NCBI GenBank assembly: GCA_025362015.1
Contig: JANYIO010000126.1
Location: 1 to 39,048 of the forward strand
Source of the DNA: Gammaproteobacteria bacterium
GTDB taxonomy: Bacteria; Pseudomonadota; Gammaproteobacteria; Pseudomonadales; Cellvibrionaceae
DNA length: 39,048 nucleotides
Direction of reading: 5' to 3'
The stretch's first letter is position 1. Each line of letters starts with the position of its first letter. Shown in pieces: positions 27,349 through 33,817 of this stretch. The translations under genes were made by a program, and so were the position numbers. Below the pieces are notes generated by a model. The model did not search any database and was not told the origin of the DNA. It saw only the letters and a list, made by a program, of their open reading frames with translations.

Positions 27349-28395
27349 TTACTTTGAGGGTAGTTTTGAACTTTGAAGATAGTTTTGCAGCACGGTTGCT
27401 AACAATTCTGTTTCAATAATGTCCGCAGCTATAGGTTTATCGTCAATGATTTCAATACGGCTATCAAGAATCTCATTTGCGGTTTGTACCGCCAATGAAT
27501 TTACACTTAATACGCCATTCTCAGCATTAAAAATAAACACTCCTTCATTGGTGTGCATCACAGCTTTTGCGCGCAATACACTTAACCCCGTCAACCAACC
27601 GAACAACGCGTTAAAATCAAATTGAATACTCTGCTGAAATAACCAACCACTACTGTAAAAACCATTTGAATGATTTTCACGGCGAATAAATTCTTTATCT
27701 TCTGGCAAGCTAATGGCCGCGTTATAAAGCTCACGTTGTGGACTTAAATTGTTTTTATTGCTGCGATGATGTTGCGAATTTTTGAGTTGGTGCGCAGTGC
27801 GCGGAGTATCCAACCACGCCGCATCAAGCTGCCCTTGCATAACCCAGTAGCTTGCCTGTTTAGGTGGTGAAAAACTTTTCAAGTATGCATCAAAAGCGTT
27901 TTTTTCTTCTGCGCCACACAAATCAATTTTGTTAGCCACCAACACATCCGCAACTGCAACCTGATCTTGAAAATTAGCGTTGTCGGTATAACGCACATCG
28001 CTCAATTTACGCGGATCGAGTAGCGTGATTGTAGCGCGCAAATCAAGCACAGTATCGTAATATTCGCCAGTCAATGTATTAATTATTTCTTCAGGGTGCC
28101 CTAAGCCAGTTGGCTCAATAATAATACGATCGGGCTTAGTGGTCGCAATCATCATGTTCAGTGCAATTTTCATCGGCAATCCTGCCACACAACAAATACA
28201 ACCACCGGGCACTTCACGCACGTGGGCATTTACTGTTTTGAGCATGGCGCCATCAATACCAATTTCACCAAACTCATTCACCAACACTGACCAAATTTCA
28301 GTGGGTGGCTTATGTTTCAGCAAATGTGTAATGGCCGTGGTTTTACCCACGCCAAGAAAACCAGTGATGATATTAGTGGGAATCAATTTTTTCAT
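27349..28395 (-). CDS. CobW/COG0523 family GTPase (putative metal chaperone)
   Basis: A G3E-family P-loop GTPase of 348 aa. The Walker A motif GFLGVGKTT is at residues 12-20, the metal-binding CxCC motif GCICC has Cys66, Cys68 and Cys69, and ANKIDL is the guanine-specificity motif. The C-terminal half carries the CobW_C domain (RRENHSNGFYSSGWLFQQ...). Family members insert or deliver zinc, cobalt or other metals to client enzymes. No client gene is adjacent (fadE downstream, diguanylate cyclase upstream) and no Zur-like operator is visible upstream, so the metal is undetermined. A helper for a metalloenzyme under metal scarcity is the usual role. Confidence 0.9.
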   Translation of the reverse strand: MKKLIPTNIITGFLGVGKTTAITHLLKHKPPTEIWSVLVNEFGEIGIDGAMLKTVNAHVREVPGGCICCVAGLPMKIALNMMIATTKPDRIIIEPTGLGHPEEIINTLTGEYYDTVLDLRATITLLDPRKLSDVRYTDNANFQDQVAVADVLVANKIDLCGAEEKNAFDAYLKSFSPPKQASYWVMQGQLDAAWLDTPRTAHQLKNSQHHRSNKNNLSPQRELYNAAISLPEDKEFIRRENHSNGFYSSGWLFQQSIQFDFNALFGWLTGLSVLRAKAVMHTNEGVFIFNAENGVLSVNSLAVQTANEILDSRIEIIDDKPIAADIIETELLATVLQNYLQSSKLPSK

Positions 28396-28512
28396 TGTGA
28401 AGTCAACGTAGCCTTGAGTATCACGCTAGTGTACTTAAGGCACGTAGCCGGGGACAGAATTAATTTTTGCAGAACAGACTCGCAGAATACTTATACGCAA
28501 TAAAAACCGTTT

Positions 28513-30291
28513 TTATGCTGAGCGCGAACAGTTCCTACCCTCAGATTTCGCCGCGTACAATGCCTTATCGGCACGTGCAAATGCGGACTCCACGTCATCG
28601 CCCACTTTAAATTCTGTTGCACCGATAGAAACAGTGATAGAAATCGACTGATCTTTATAATTGAAGGATGCATTAGCAATTGCAGCGCGAATTTTATCAA
28701 GCGCAAGCATAGCTTCTTCCAGAGCAGTCTCTGGCATTAGCACCACAAACTCTTCGCCGCCAAAGCGGCAAAAAAAATCAACTTCACGCAAACTTTTTGC
28801 AATAGAACTACCAATAACTTTTAAAACTCTATCGCCAGCCTGATGGCCATAATTATCATTGATATTTTTAAAGTGATCAATGTCAAAAATGGCAATGGTT
28901 AAAGCTCGACCATAACGTTGCCAGCGATGAAACTCATAGACCGAACGATCATTGTAATATTCACGATTGGGTAATTCAGTGAGAGGATCATGTAGTGCCT
29001 TATGCCGTTGCTTCGCCAAAATACTGCGATTTTTTTCTGCATCAACCTCCATTGATTTAATTTTTTTACCGAGCTCTTCAAGCTGCGTCGCTAATTGTTG
29101 TTCTTGCTCTGTCTGCTGATAATTATCAAGCGCATGACGGATATTGCCGATTTGCGAATTTAACTGTTTTTTTAATTGCTCTAAATCAGTGGCAGATGCA
29201 GCGCTACTTTCTAAAGCTTTTATGCCCAGCATCATACTATTTTGCATTTTGTGCGATGCCACATGAAGAAGCGATTCTGATTTAACTGCGCCGCCCACCA
29301 CACTGTAAATATTCGCTAATTCCTGGTATACATTTTTTAAATATACAGCAAAATCGTGATTGGTTAAAAGATAAGCCTGCATCACCAAATCGCGAATATT
29401 TTCGAGCATAGTGAGTAGATTATCGGCAGTTGCAGCGTCTTTAATGTCCGCACGGATGGATTGAGCTTTTTGAGTAATTGCAGTTTCAGTTTCCAATCTT
29501 ATTAAAAATTGATTGAGAATTTGCGTCACTTTATTAACAAATTCCGGAGGTAACTCTGTCGCAACTTGATAATTTTTTTGGCGCTCATGTAGTTGCGCTG
29601 CACTACTTGCGGCTGTTAATTCCGCATCAATAGCCGCATAATTTTTAGCTTCTCTTCCATTTTCCGCAAGACTAATATGATGCCGGGATTCAACCGATTT
29701 TTCGGCCTCATGCACCTTATCCACCATCAATATACGGCCCGACACATCCGTAACTTTTTCAGGCATTTTTTCGGCTGGGTGATTACCCATTAACTTTTGC
29801 CACAGGCTGAGCTTAGGCTGCTCAATTTCTTTAAGTGCTTGCTGCTGAATACTCGCAAGCTGTTGTAACAAGGTAGGATACAAGCGTACTTTTTTACTGC
29901 TCTGTGGCAATTGCGCAAGATATTGGCTTATTTCTTTCTTTACCAATCGCGATAGTTCAAGCTGCTGTAAGGGCTTCACCATATCCATAAGTGATTGACG
30001 GATTTTTTGCGCATTACTATTACGATGTTGTTCAAAGTTAACGACAGCTTCATCAAGCTGCGTTAGGACGTTTTTGATATCGCCAGCATTTCGAACACGC
30101 TCACGCAACTGGCCGAGGATGACATCCAAGGCATCGTCTTGCCCATCCGCCGATACGCTTACACGCACTAATGCTCGCCGCAGCAACTCTTGCTGAGTAC
30201 TCGATTTTTTTTCTTGTTGCTCCTGCTTATCGAGCAAATTGAAATATTTTTCGCGCCAATCGGAGCTTTTGTCATCCGTCTTGTCTGCCAT
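28513..30291 (-). CDS. Diguanylate cyclase (GGDEF), DgcH-like
   Basis: Makes the second messenger c-di-GMP from two GTP. The 592-aa protein has no membrane segment or signal peptide. Residues about 1-410 are mostly helical, with coiled coils at about 375-415 (QTEQEQQLATQLEELGKKIKSM). The C-terminal GGDEF domain (about 430-592) has DPLTELPNREYYN, FDIDHFKNINDNYGH, the active site GGEEF at 511-515 and an intact inhibitory RxxD site (REVD) five residues before it, so product feedback is expected. The N-terminal start (DWREKYFNLLDKQEQQEKKS...LLRRALVRVS) and its position next to dsbA and cytochrome c4 recall P. aeruginosa PA5487 (DgcH); that naming is by memory and synteny only. Transcribed leftward, 117 bp before the cobW-type gene. 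Confidence 0.93.
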   Translation of the reverse strand: MADKTDDKSSDWREKYFNLLDKQEQQEKKSSTQQELLRRALVRVSVSADGQDDALDVILGQLRERVRNAGDIKNVLTQLDEAVVNFEQHRNSNAQKIRQSLMDMVKPLQQLELSRLVKKEISQYLAQLPQSSKKVRLYPTLLQQLASIQQQALKEIEQPKLSLWQKLMGNHPAEKMPEKVTDVSGRILMVDKVHEAEKSVESRHHISLAENGREAKNYAAIDAELTAASSAAQLHERQKNYQVATELPPEFVNKVTQILNQFLIRLETETAITQKAQSIRADIKDAATADNLLTMLENIRDLVMQAYLLTNHDFAVYLKNVYQELANIYSVVGGAVKSESLLHVASHKMQNSMMLGIKALESSAASATDLEQLKKQLNSQIGNIRHALDNYQQTEQEQQLATQLEELGKKIKSMEVDAEKNRSILAKQRHKALHDPLTELPNREYYNDRSVYEFHRWQRYGRALTIAIFDIDHFKNINDNYGHQAGDRVLKVIGSSIAKSLREVDFFCRFGGEEFVVLMPETALEEAMLALDKIRAAIANASFNYKDQSISITVSIGATEFKVGDDVESAFARADKALYAAKSEGRNCSRSA

Positions 30292-30359
30292 AAAACTTCT
30301 CTATCAAGCACTATTTTACTGTGCATTTAAGTATAGACAGGCCTGGCGAATTTGGCGCC

Positions 30360-30399
30360 CGAAAACAAAAATGCCCGCACTGTTGTCAGTGCGGGCATT
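30360..30399 (-). terminator. Intrinsic terminator of dsbA
   Basis: A perfect 13-bp stem, AATGCCCGCACTG (30370-30382) with CAGTGCGGGCATT (30387-30399), and a 4-nt loop. On the minus strand it is followed by TTTTGTTTT. It lies 29 bp beyond the dsbA stop. Confidence 0.9.
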
Positions 30400-30427
30400 A
30401 CACAACGTTTAACTAGAAGAGTATTTT

Positions 30428-31093
30428 TTAGTGATGCCCACGCTCAGCGCGAATTTTTTCAATTAAGAATTGTGCAACTTTGAGCATATCTTCCTGGGTA
30501 CCTGAAGTACGTGTACTGATACGATACTTACCATCTACCACCATTTCCGGGGTGCCTGAGGTTTTGTAACCGCGAGTACGTGCATTTGCTTGATTAATTT
30601 GACTGGTTACACCAAAAGAATCGTAAGTTTTTAATACAGTTTGCTTATCAACACCATAAGGTGCGAGAAAGTCTGCCCAAGCTTGTGCAGTGGTAAGTTC
30701 TTTGTGTTCAATGTGATAGGTATTAAATACAGCCACTTGTACTTTATCCTTAATCTTTAAGGCTACTGCGGTATAAAACCCGCGTTGGTAGGGTTCCATG
30801 TCCGCACGCCATGAAGTGTGAATTTGCACCAGGCTCACATCTGCTGGTTGCTTCTTGGCCCATGCCTCAATAATAGGCTCAAAGTGCATGCAGTGTGGGC
30901 AGGTATAGGCAAATACTTCAGACACTTCAATCTTACTTGGGTCAACAGTCCTTACCGGCTCATCTAATAAAGCGTAATCCTTACCTTCAATATAACTAAC
31001 AACGCCTGCTGAAGAAGCGGCTTCAGAACCAACGTTTGCAGCAAACACACTAAAAGAAAAAAGAATGCCTGTAAGGGCGGCGAAAATACGCAT
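30428..31093 (-). CDS. dsbA: Thiol:disulfide interchange protein DsbA
   Basis: The periplasmic oxidant that introduces disulfides into exported proteins. The 221-aa precursor has a signal peptide (MRIFAALTGILFSFSVFAAN, cleavage after Ala18 or Ala19) and a thioredoxin fold with redox centre CPHC (Cys65-Cys68), preceded by EVSEVFAYT. The cis-proline loop TSGTPEMVVDGKY follows the inserted helical domain. The ribosome site ACGGAG precedes the ATG on the minus strand. It lies downstream of the cytochrome c4 gene on the same strand but behind that gene's terminator, so it probably has its own promoter in the 200-bp spacer. Confidence 0.96.
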   Translation of the reverse strand: MRIFAALTGILFSFSVFAANVGSEAASSAGVVSYIEGKDYALLDEPVRTVDPSKIEVSEVFAYTCPHCMHFEPIIEAWAKKQPADVSLVQIHTSWRADMEPYQRGFYTAVALKIKDKVQVAVFNTYHIEHKELTTAQAWADFLAPYGVDKQTVLKTYDSFGVTSQINQANARTRGYKTSGTPEMVVDGKYRISTRTSGTQEDMLKVAQFLIEKIRAERGHH

Positions 31094-31233
31094 GAATTAA
31101 CTCCGTTTATCGGTTAGAAAAAGGTTGATGTTATGAGTATTAAAAAAGAATTTTGTTCCCGAATCTATTGTTGACCTGAAACTATTATTGCCCTGAAACG
31201 ATCATTAATATGACCCAACAATTAAACAATCCA

Positions 31234-31279
31234 TAAAAAAAGACGACCTAGGTCGTCTTTATGACCTAAGCCGTCTTTT
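31234..31279 (-). terminator. Intrinsic terminator of the cytochrome c4 gene, with a duplicated half
   Basis: A perfect 22-bp palindrome at 31239-31260 (AAAGACGACCT and its complement) is flanked by an A run (31234-31241) that gives a T tract on the minus strand. A second, diverged copy of its right half (GACCTAAGCCGTCTTTTTT) follows at 31262-31280, nearest the cytochrome stop, giving a nested double terminator. Confidence 0.75.
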
Positions 31280-31296
31280 TTACGCACTTATAAGAA

Positions 31297-31989
31297 TTAA
31301 TTCAAGCCCGCAATGAAATTTGCTACTGCTTTAATTTCCGCATCACTTAATTTTTCAGCAATAGTGCGCATGGTCATCTCAGCGTCATTCGTACGATTGC
31401 CCGCGCGAAAACTGGTCAATTGTTTTTCAATATAGTCCGCATGCTGACCGCTTACACGTGGGTAGCCGGCAGCAGAATTGCCTTTACCGTCAGGTGCATG
31501 GCAACCGGTACAGGAGGGGATACCGTTAGCCAGGTTACCCGCACGATACACTTTTGCACCCAGCACCATAGCATCGACTTTAATGCCAGAATTTATTTGT
31601 ACTTCTAACGGCTGAGAACCACTTAACTGGGTATTTTGGCTCGCAAAATAAGCGGCAATATCTGCGAGATCTTGATCAGCTAATGCGCTCAAAATGCCTG
31701 TCATTTCTACCACGGGACGCCCGGTAGTCGTTTTTTTAGCGGGATTGGTTTCTTTGTCCCACGCTTGAATATCATGAATTTGCTTCAGCAAATATTTTTC
31801 GTTTTGGCCCGCTAATTTAGGAAAATTAGGCACCATGCTGTTGCCGTCAGCACCATGGCAAGCGCCACACATTGCTGCTTTTGCTGCACCAGCAGTGGCA
31901 TCACCTGCGGCTGAGGCGCTTTGTACAATGACACTCGTAATGGCAAAGAGACCGAGTGAAAAAAGAGCATGCTTTACATTATGTTTCAT
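31297..31989 (-). CDS. Dihaem cytochrome c4
   Basis: A periplasmic or membrane-associated dihaem electron carrier that can feed terminal oxidases. The 230-aa precursor has a signal peptide (MKHNVKHALFSLGLFAITSV...SASA, cleavage near residue 27) and two homologous class I cytochrome domains. Haem sites are CGACH (Cys41, Cys44, His45) and CTGCH (Cys160, Cys163, His164); axial methionines are likely in TGRPVVEMTGIL and DAEMTMRTIAEKLSD. Each domain ends with the typical DLADIAAYFASQ / EIKAVANFIAGL helix. It is divergent from engB across 179 bp, the same arrangement as in Pseudomonas, where dsbA, cc4 and engB are neighbours. Confidence 0.94.
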   Translation of the reverse strand: MKHNVKHALFSLGLFAITSVIVQSASAAGDATAGAAKAAMCGACHGADGNSMVPNFPKLAGQNEKYLLKQIHDIQAWDKETNPAKKTTTGRPVVEMTGILSALADQDLADIAAYFASQNTQLSGSQPLEVQINSGIKVDAMVLGAKVYRAGNLANGIPSCTGCHAPDGKGNSAAGYPRVSGQHADYIEKQLTSFRAGNRTNDAEMTMRTIAEKLSDAEIKAVANFIAGLN

Positions 31990-32168
31990 GGGCTAACCTG
32001 TTTTCTCAATTATGATGTAAGCAACCATTAGATTCGCTTAGGCACAAGATCAGCTACAATGGCCGGCTGTGCAACCCAAAGCGTTGTTTCAGGCGCAAAT
32101 TATCCTCCACGAGGGTGCGCCATTATATATACCAATGAACTAATAACACACCATTTTGAAAGGTTTTT

Positions 32169-32810
32169 ATGCCCAGCGAGATCAATTTTAACAAAGCCAC
32201 ATTTACCCAAAGTGCACCCAGCATTCGCGAGTGCCCGCCTGAAGAAGGGGTTGAGGTTGCTTTTGCCGGTCGTTCAAACGCAGGTAAATCCAGTGCCATA
32301 AATGCACTAACCAATAACGGCAAACTGGCGCGCACCAGTAAAACCCCCGGCCGCACCCAGCTGATTAATTTTTTTGACATTAGCACTACCCAACGTCTGG
32401 TGGATTTACCCGGTTACGGTTACGCCAAAGTATCACGTGAAATGAAAGAACAATGGCAGAGACATCTATCCGAGTATTTACGCACGCGCAAATGCTTACA
32501 GGGCTTAGTACTTTTGATGGACATTCGTCATCCATTGCAAGAATTTGATACCACCATGCTGAATTGGGCTGCAGAAGCCAGCATGCCAGTGCACATTCTT
32601 TTGACGAAGGCCGATAAATTAAGCCGTGGCAATGCCGGCTCTGTATTACTGGAAGTTAAAAAAGAAATGAAAAATGCTGGATTGAATGATTTAGTTTCTG
32701 TGCAAACTTTTTCAGCGCTTAAAAATACAGGCATAGATCTGTTAAAGATCAAACTGCAAGAATGGTTAGAGCCATCCGTAAAAGACAACTCTGTGCCAAA
32801 AGCAGAATAA
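32169..32810 (+). CDS. engB: Ribosome biogenesis GTPase EngB (YsxC/YihA)
   Basis: An essential GTPase in large-subunit ribosome assembly. The 213-aa protein has all G motifs: G1 GRSNAGKSS (residues 34-42), G2 region [15 protein letters not shown]3 [12 protein letters not shown]4 TKADKLSRG, and G5-like [10 protein letters not shown]. The start ATG at 32169 gives the canonical [19 protein letters not shown] beginning. It is divergent from cytochrome c4; the minus-strand small-RNA cluster is convergent and its last terminator begins immediately after the engB stop. polA, the usual neighbour in related genomes, is not in this window. Confidence 0.97.
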   Translation: MPSEINFNKATFTQSAPSIRECPPEEGVEVAFAGRSNAGKSSAINALTNNGKLARTSKTPGRTQLINFFDISTTQRLVDLPGYGYAKVSREMKEQWQRHLSEYLRTRKCLQGLVLLMDIRHPLQEFDTTMLNWAAEASMPVHILLTKADKLSRGNAGSVLLEVKKEMKNAGLNDLVSVQTFSALKNTGIDLLKIKLQEWLEPSVKDNSVPKAE

Positions 32811-32923
32811 AAAAATCCGGTGAACAAAAAAGAATCACCGGATAAAACTGACACCCTTGGGGTGGTGTCAGAAGGGTCAAGGGGTACAACCTAAGCTACT
32901 AACAAACTAAGGAGGGGTACCAC
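32808..32923 (-). ncRNA. Candidate small RNA, unit III of the tandem cluster (~115 nt)
   Basis: Predicted minus-strand transcript, leftmost of three. Its promoter is at 32930-32956. The RNA would carry TACCCCTCCTTAG near its 5' end, complementary to a Shine-Dalgarno sequence, in a loop closed by GGTAC/GTACC. Two hairpins end it: CTGACACC/GGTGTCAG (32848-32871, then TTTT) and ATCCGGTGA/TCACCGGAT (32815-32843, then eight T). It resembles units I and II in promoter spacing and C-rich motif but not over its full sequence. Transcription has not been observed; the start is inferred from the promoter. Confidence 0.5.
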
Positions 32924-32929
32924 ATATAA

Positions 32930-32956
32930 TATGATGAATGAATATGCTTAAAGTTC
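32930..32956 (-). promoter_or_regulatory. Sigma-E/AlgU-like promoter of unit III
   Basis: Minus strand: GAACTT (plus 32951-32956), 16-bp spacer, TCATA (plus 32930-32934). The -35 box is identical to those of units I and II and the spacing is the same. Confidence 0.5.
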
Positions 32957-33037
32957 ATTTGTGGATAACAATTTTGTGAGCTATACCGCTTAAATATCAT
33001 AACAATATAAAAAATACTGGCACATCAAATCGCAGAC

Positions 33038-33138
33038 AAAAAAAACCCCGACTAGAAGTCGGGGTTGCTTTGCTTGGATCTCTATGCTCAGCTGGCAATA
33101 AGCCATTAGGGAGGAGTAACTCATGAAAGTAAAACACA
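33038..33138 (-). ncRNA. Candidate small RNA, unit II of the tandem cluster (~100 nt)
   Basis: Predicted minus-strand transcript from the promoter at 33145-33171. It is paralogous to unit I: both contain ACTTTCATGAG, TCCTCCCTAATGGC, a short stem formed by TGGC...GCCA, GCCAGCT, AAGCAAAGCA, and a C/G-rich terminator. The terminator stem is a perfect 9 bp (ACCCCGACT/AGTCGGGGT, 33045-33065) followed by eight T. The CCTCCC motif lies between the 5' end and the first stem and should be single-stranded, suiting it to pair with ribosome-binding sites. Strand assignment rests on promoter and T-tract polarity. Confidence 0.65.
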
Positions 33139-33144
33139 CCTAAC

Positions 33145-33171
33145 TCTGACTAAGCCCTATTCAATAAGTTC
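33145..33171 (-). promoter_or_regulatory. Sigma-E/AlgU-like promoter of unit II
   Basis: Minus strand: GAACTT (plus 33166-33171), 16-bp spacer, TCAGA (plus 33145-33149). Aligned with unit I, GTGAACTT, TAGGG and AGTC are shared across the promoter. Confidence 0.6.
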
Positions 33172-33209
33172 ACACAATAGTTAAAAAAATATCTTTATAT
33201 ATTCTAGAC

Positions 33210-33309
33210 AAAAAAAACCCCAACCAATGGTCGGGGATGCTTTGCTTCATTATCAACGCTTAGCTGGCAATTGCCATTAGGGAGGAATAGCTCATGAAAG
33301 TAACAGACA
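33210..33309 (-). ncRNA. Candidate small RNA, unit I of the tandem cluster (~100 nt)
   Basis: Predicted minus-strand transcript just downstream of tsaE. From 5' to 3' it carries ACTTTCATGAG, TTCCTCCCTAATGGC, a perfect 12-nt palindrome TGGCAATTGCCA, AGCTAAGCG, AAGCAAAGCA and a terminator hairpin CCCC-A-ACC/GGT-C-GGGG (33218-33236) with eight T. Compared with unit II, the first stem keeps its TGGC/GCCA arms while the loop changes, and the terminator keeps its fold with altered bases, suggesting conserved structure. Read-through from tsaE could also produce it as a 3'-UTR-derived RNA. Confidence 0.65.
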
Positions 33310-33315
33310 CATAAC

Positions 33316-33342
33316 TGAGACTTATCCCTAACGAAGAAGTTC
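33316..33342 (-). promoter_or_regulatory. Sigma-E/AlgU-like promoter of unit I
   Basis: Minus strand: GAACTT (plus 33337-33342), 16-bp spacer, TCTCA (plus 33316-33320). It sits 16 bp beyond the tsaE stop codon. Confidence 0.6.
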
Positions 33343-33358
33343 ACTAAAAAAGTTCTAC

Positions 33359-33814
33359 TTAAGGATTTAACGTGAAATTGCTCGTTATATCTATTTTTCT
33401 TCCCGTATGTTGCACTTTTATTTCAATCATCACGTCGGCTTTCGGAAGTACATCCGCCCCGCGCTCAGGCCACTCAATTAAACAAATATTGTTATCAACA
33501 AAATAATCGCGAATACCCATGTATTCCAACTCTTCAGGGTTCCCCACGCGATACAAATCAAAATGGTATACCCGGCGCGCAGCAAACTCATACTCTTCAA
33601 CTAACGTATAGGTTGGGCTTTTTACTGCGCCGATATGCCCAAATGCGCGCAAGATACCGCGCGACAATGTGGTTTTACCCGCCCCCAGATCGCCAATTAA
33701 AAATATACATTGCAAGTTTTTTTGCAACATAAAACTCTGCCCAAGTTTTTCGCCGAGGGCCACCATGTCCGCTTCATTATTAATTACATAATGGGAAAAA
33801 TTCATCGCACCCAC
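33359..33814 (-). CDS. tsaE: tRNA threonylcarbamoyladenosine biosynthesis ATPase TsaE
   Basis: The ATPase partner of TsaB/TsaD in making t6A37 on ANN-decoding tRNAs. The 151-aa protein has the P-loop GDLGAGKTTLSRGIL (residues 41-55), SPTYTLVEEYE, the TsaE signature YHFDLYRVGNPEELEYMGIRDYF, and IEWPERG. The GTG at 33814 has a weak GAG ribosome site; an ATG three codons later (33805) is an alternative start. The GTG lies 3 bp after the nnrD stop, so the two are probably co-transcribed, as in Pseudomonas and E. coli. Confidence 0.95.
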   Translation of the reverse strand: MGAMNFSHYVINNEADMVALGEKLGQSFMLQKNLQCIFLIGDLGAGKTTLSRGILRAFGHIGAVKSPTYTLVEEYEFAARRVYHFDLYRVGNPEELEYMGIRDYFVDNNICLIEWPERGADVLPKADVMIEIKVQHTGRKIDITSNFTLNP

Positions 33815-33817
33815 ACT

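Larger units (their letters stand above)
32811..33358. other. 548-bp intergenic region between engB and tsaE
   Basis: No protein gene is supported. The whole stretch is accounted for by three tandem minus-strand units, each consisting of a GAACTT-N16-TCNNA promoter, a C-rich motif and a T-tailed hairpin. Short plus-strand frames with strong ribosome-like sites (for example ATGAAAGTAAAACACACCTAA) are the complement of the C-rich motifs and are discussed separately. The locus corresponds to the engB/polA neighbourhood that carries Spot 42 or ErsA in other gammaproteobacteria. Confidence 0.65.

Noticed and set aside
32808-33309. Direct naming of the small RNAs as ErsA or Spot 42
   Set aside because: Position and promoter type match, but sequence homology cannot be verified here, so only the analogy is stated.
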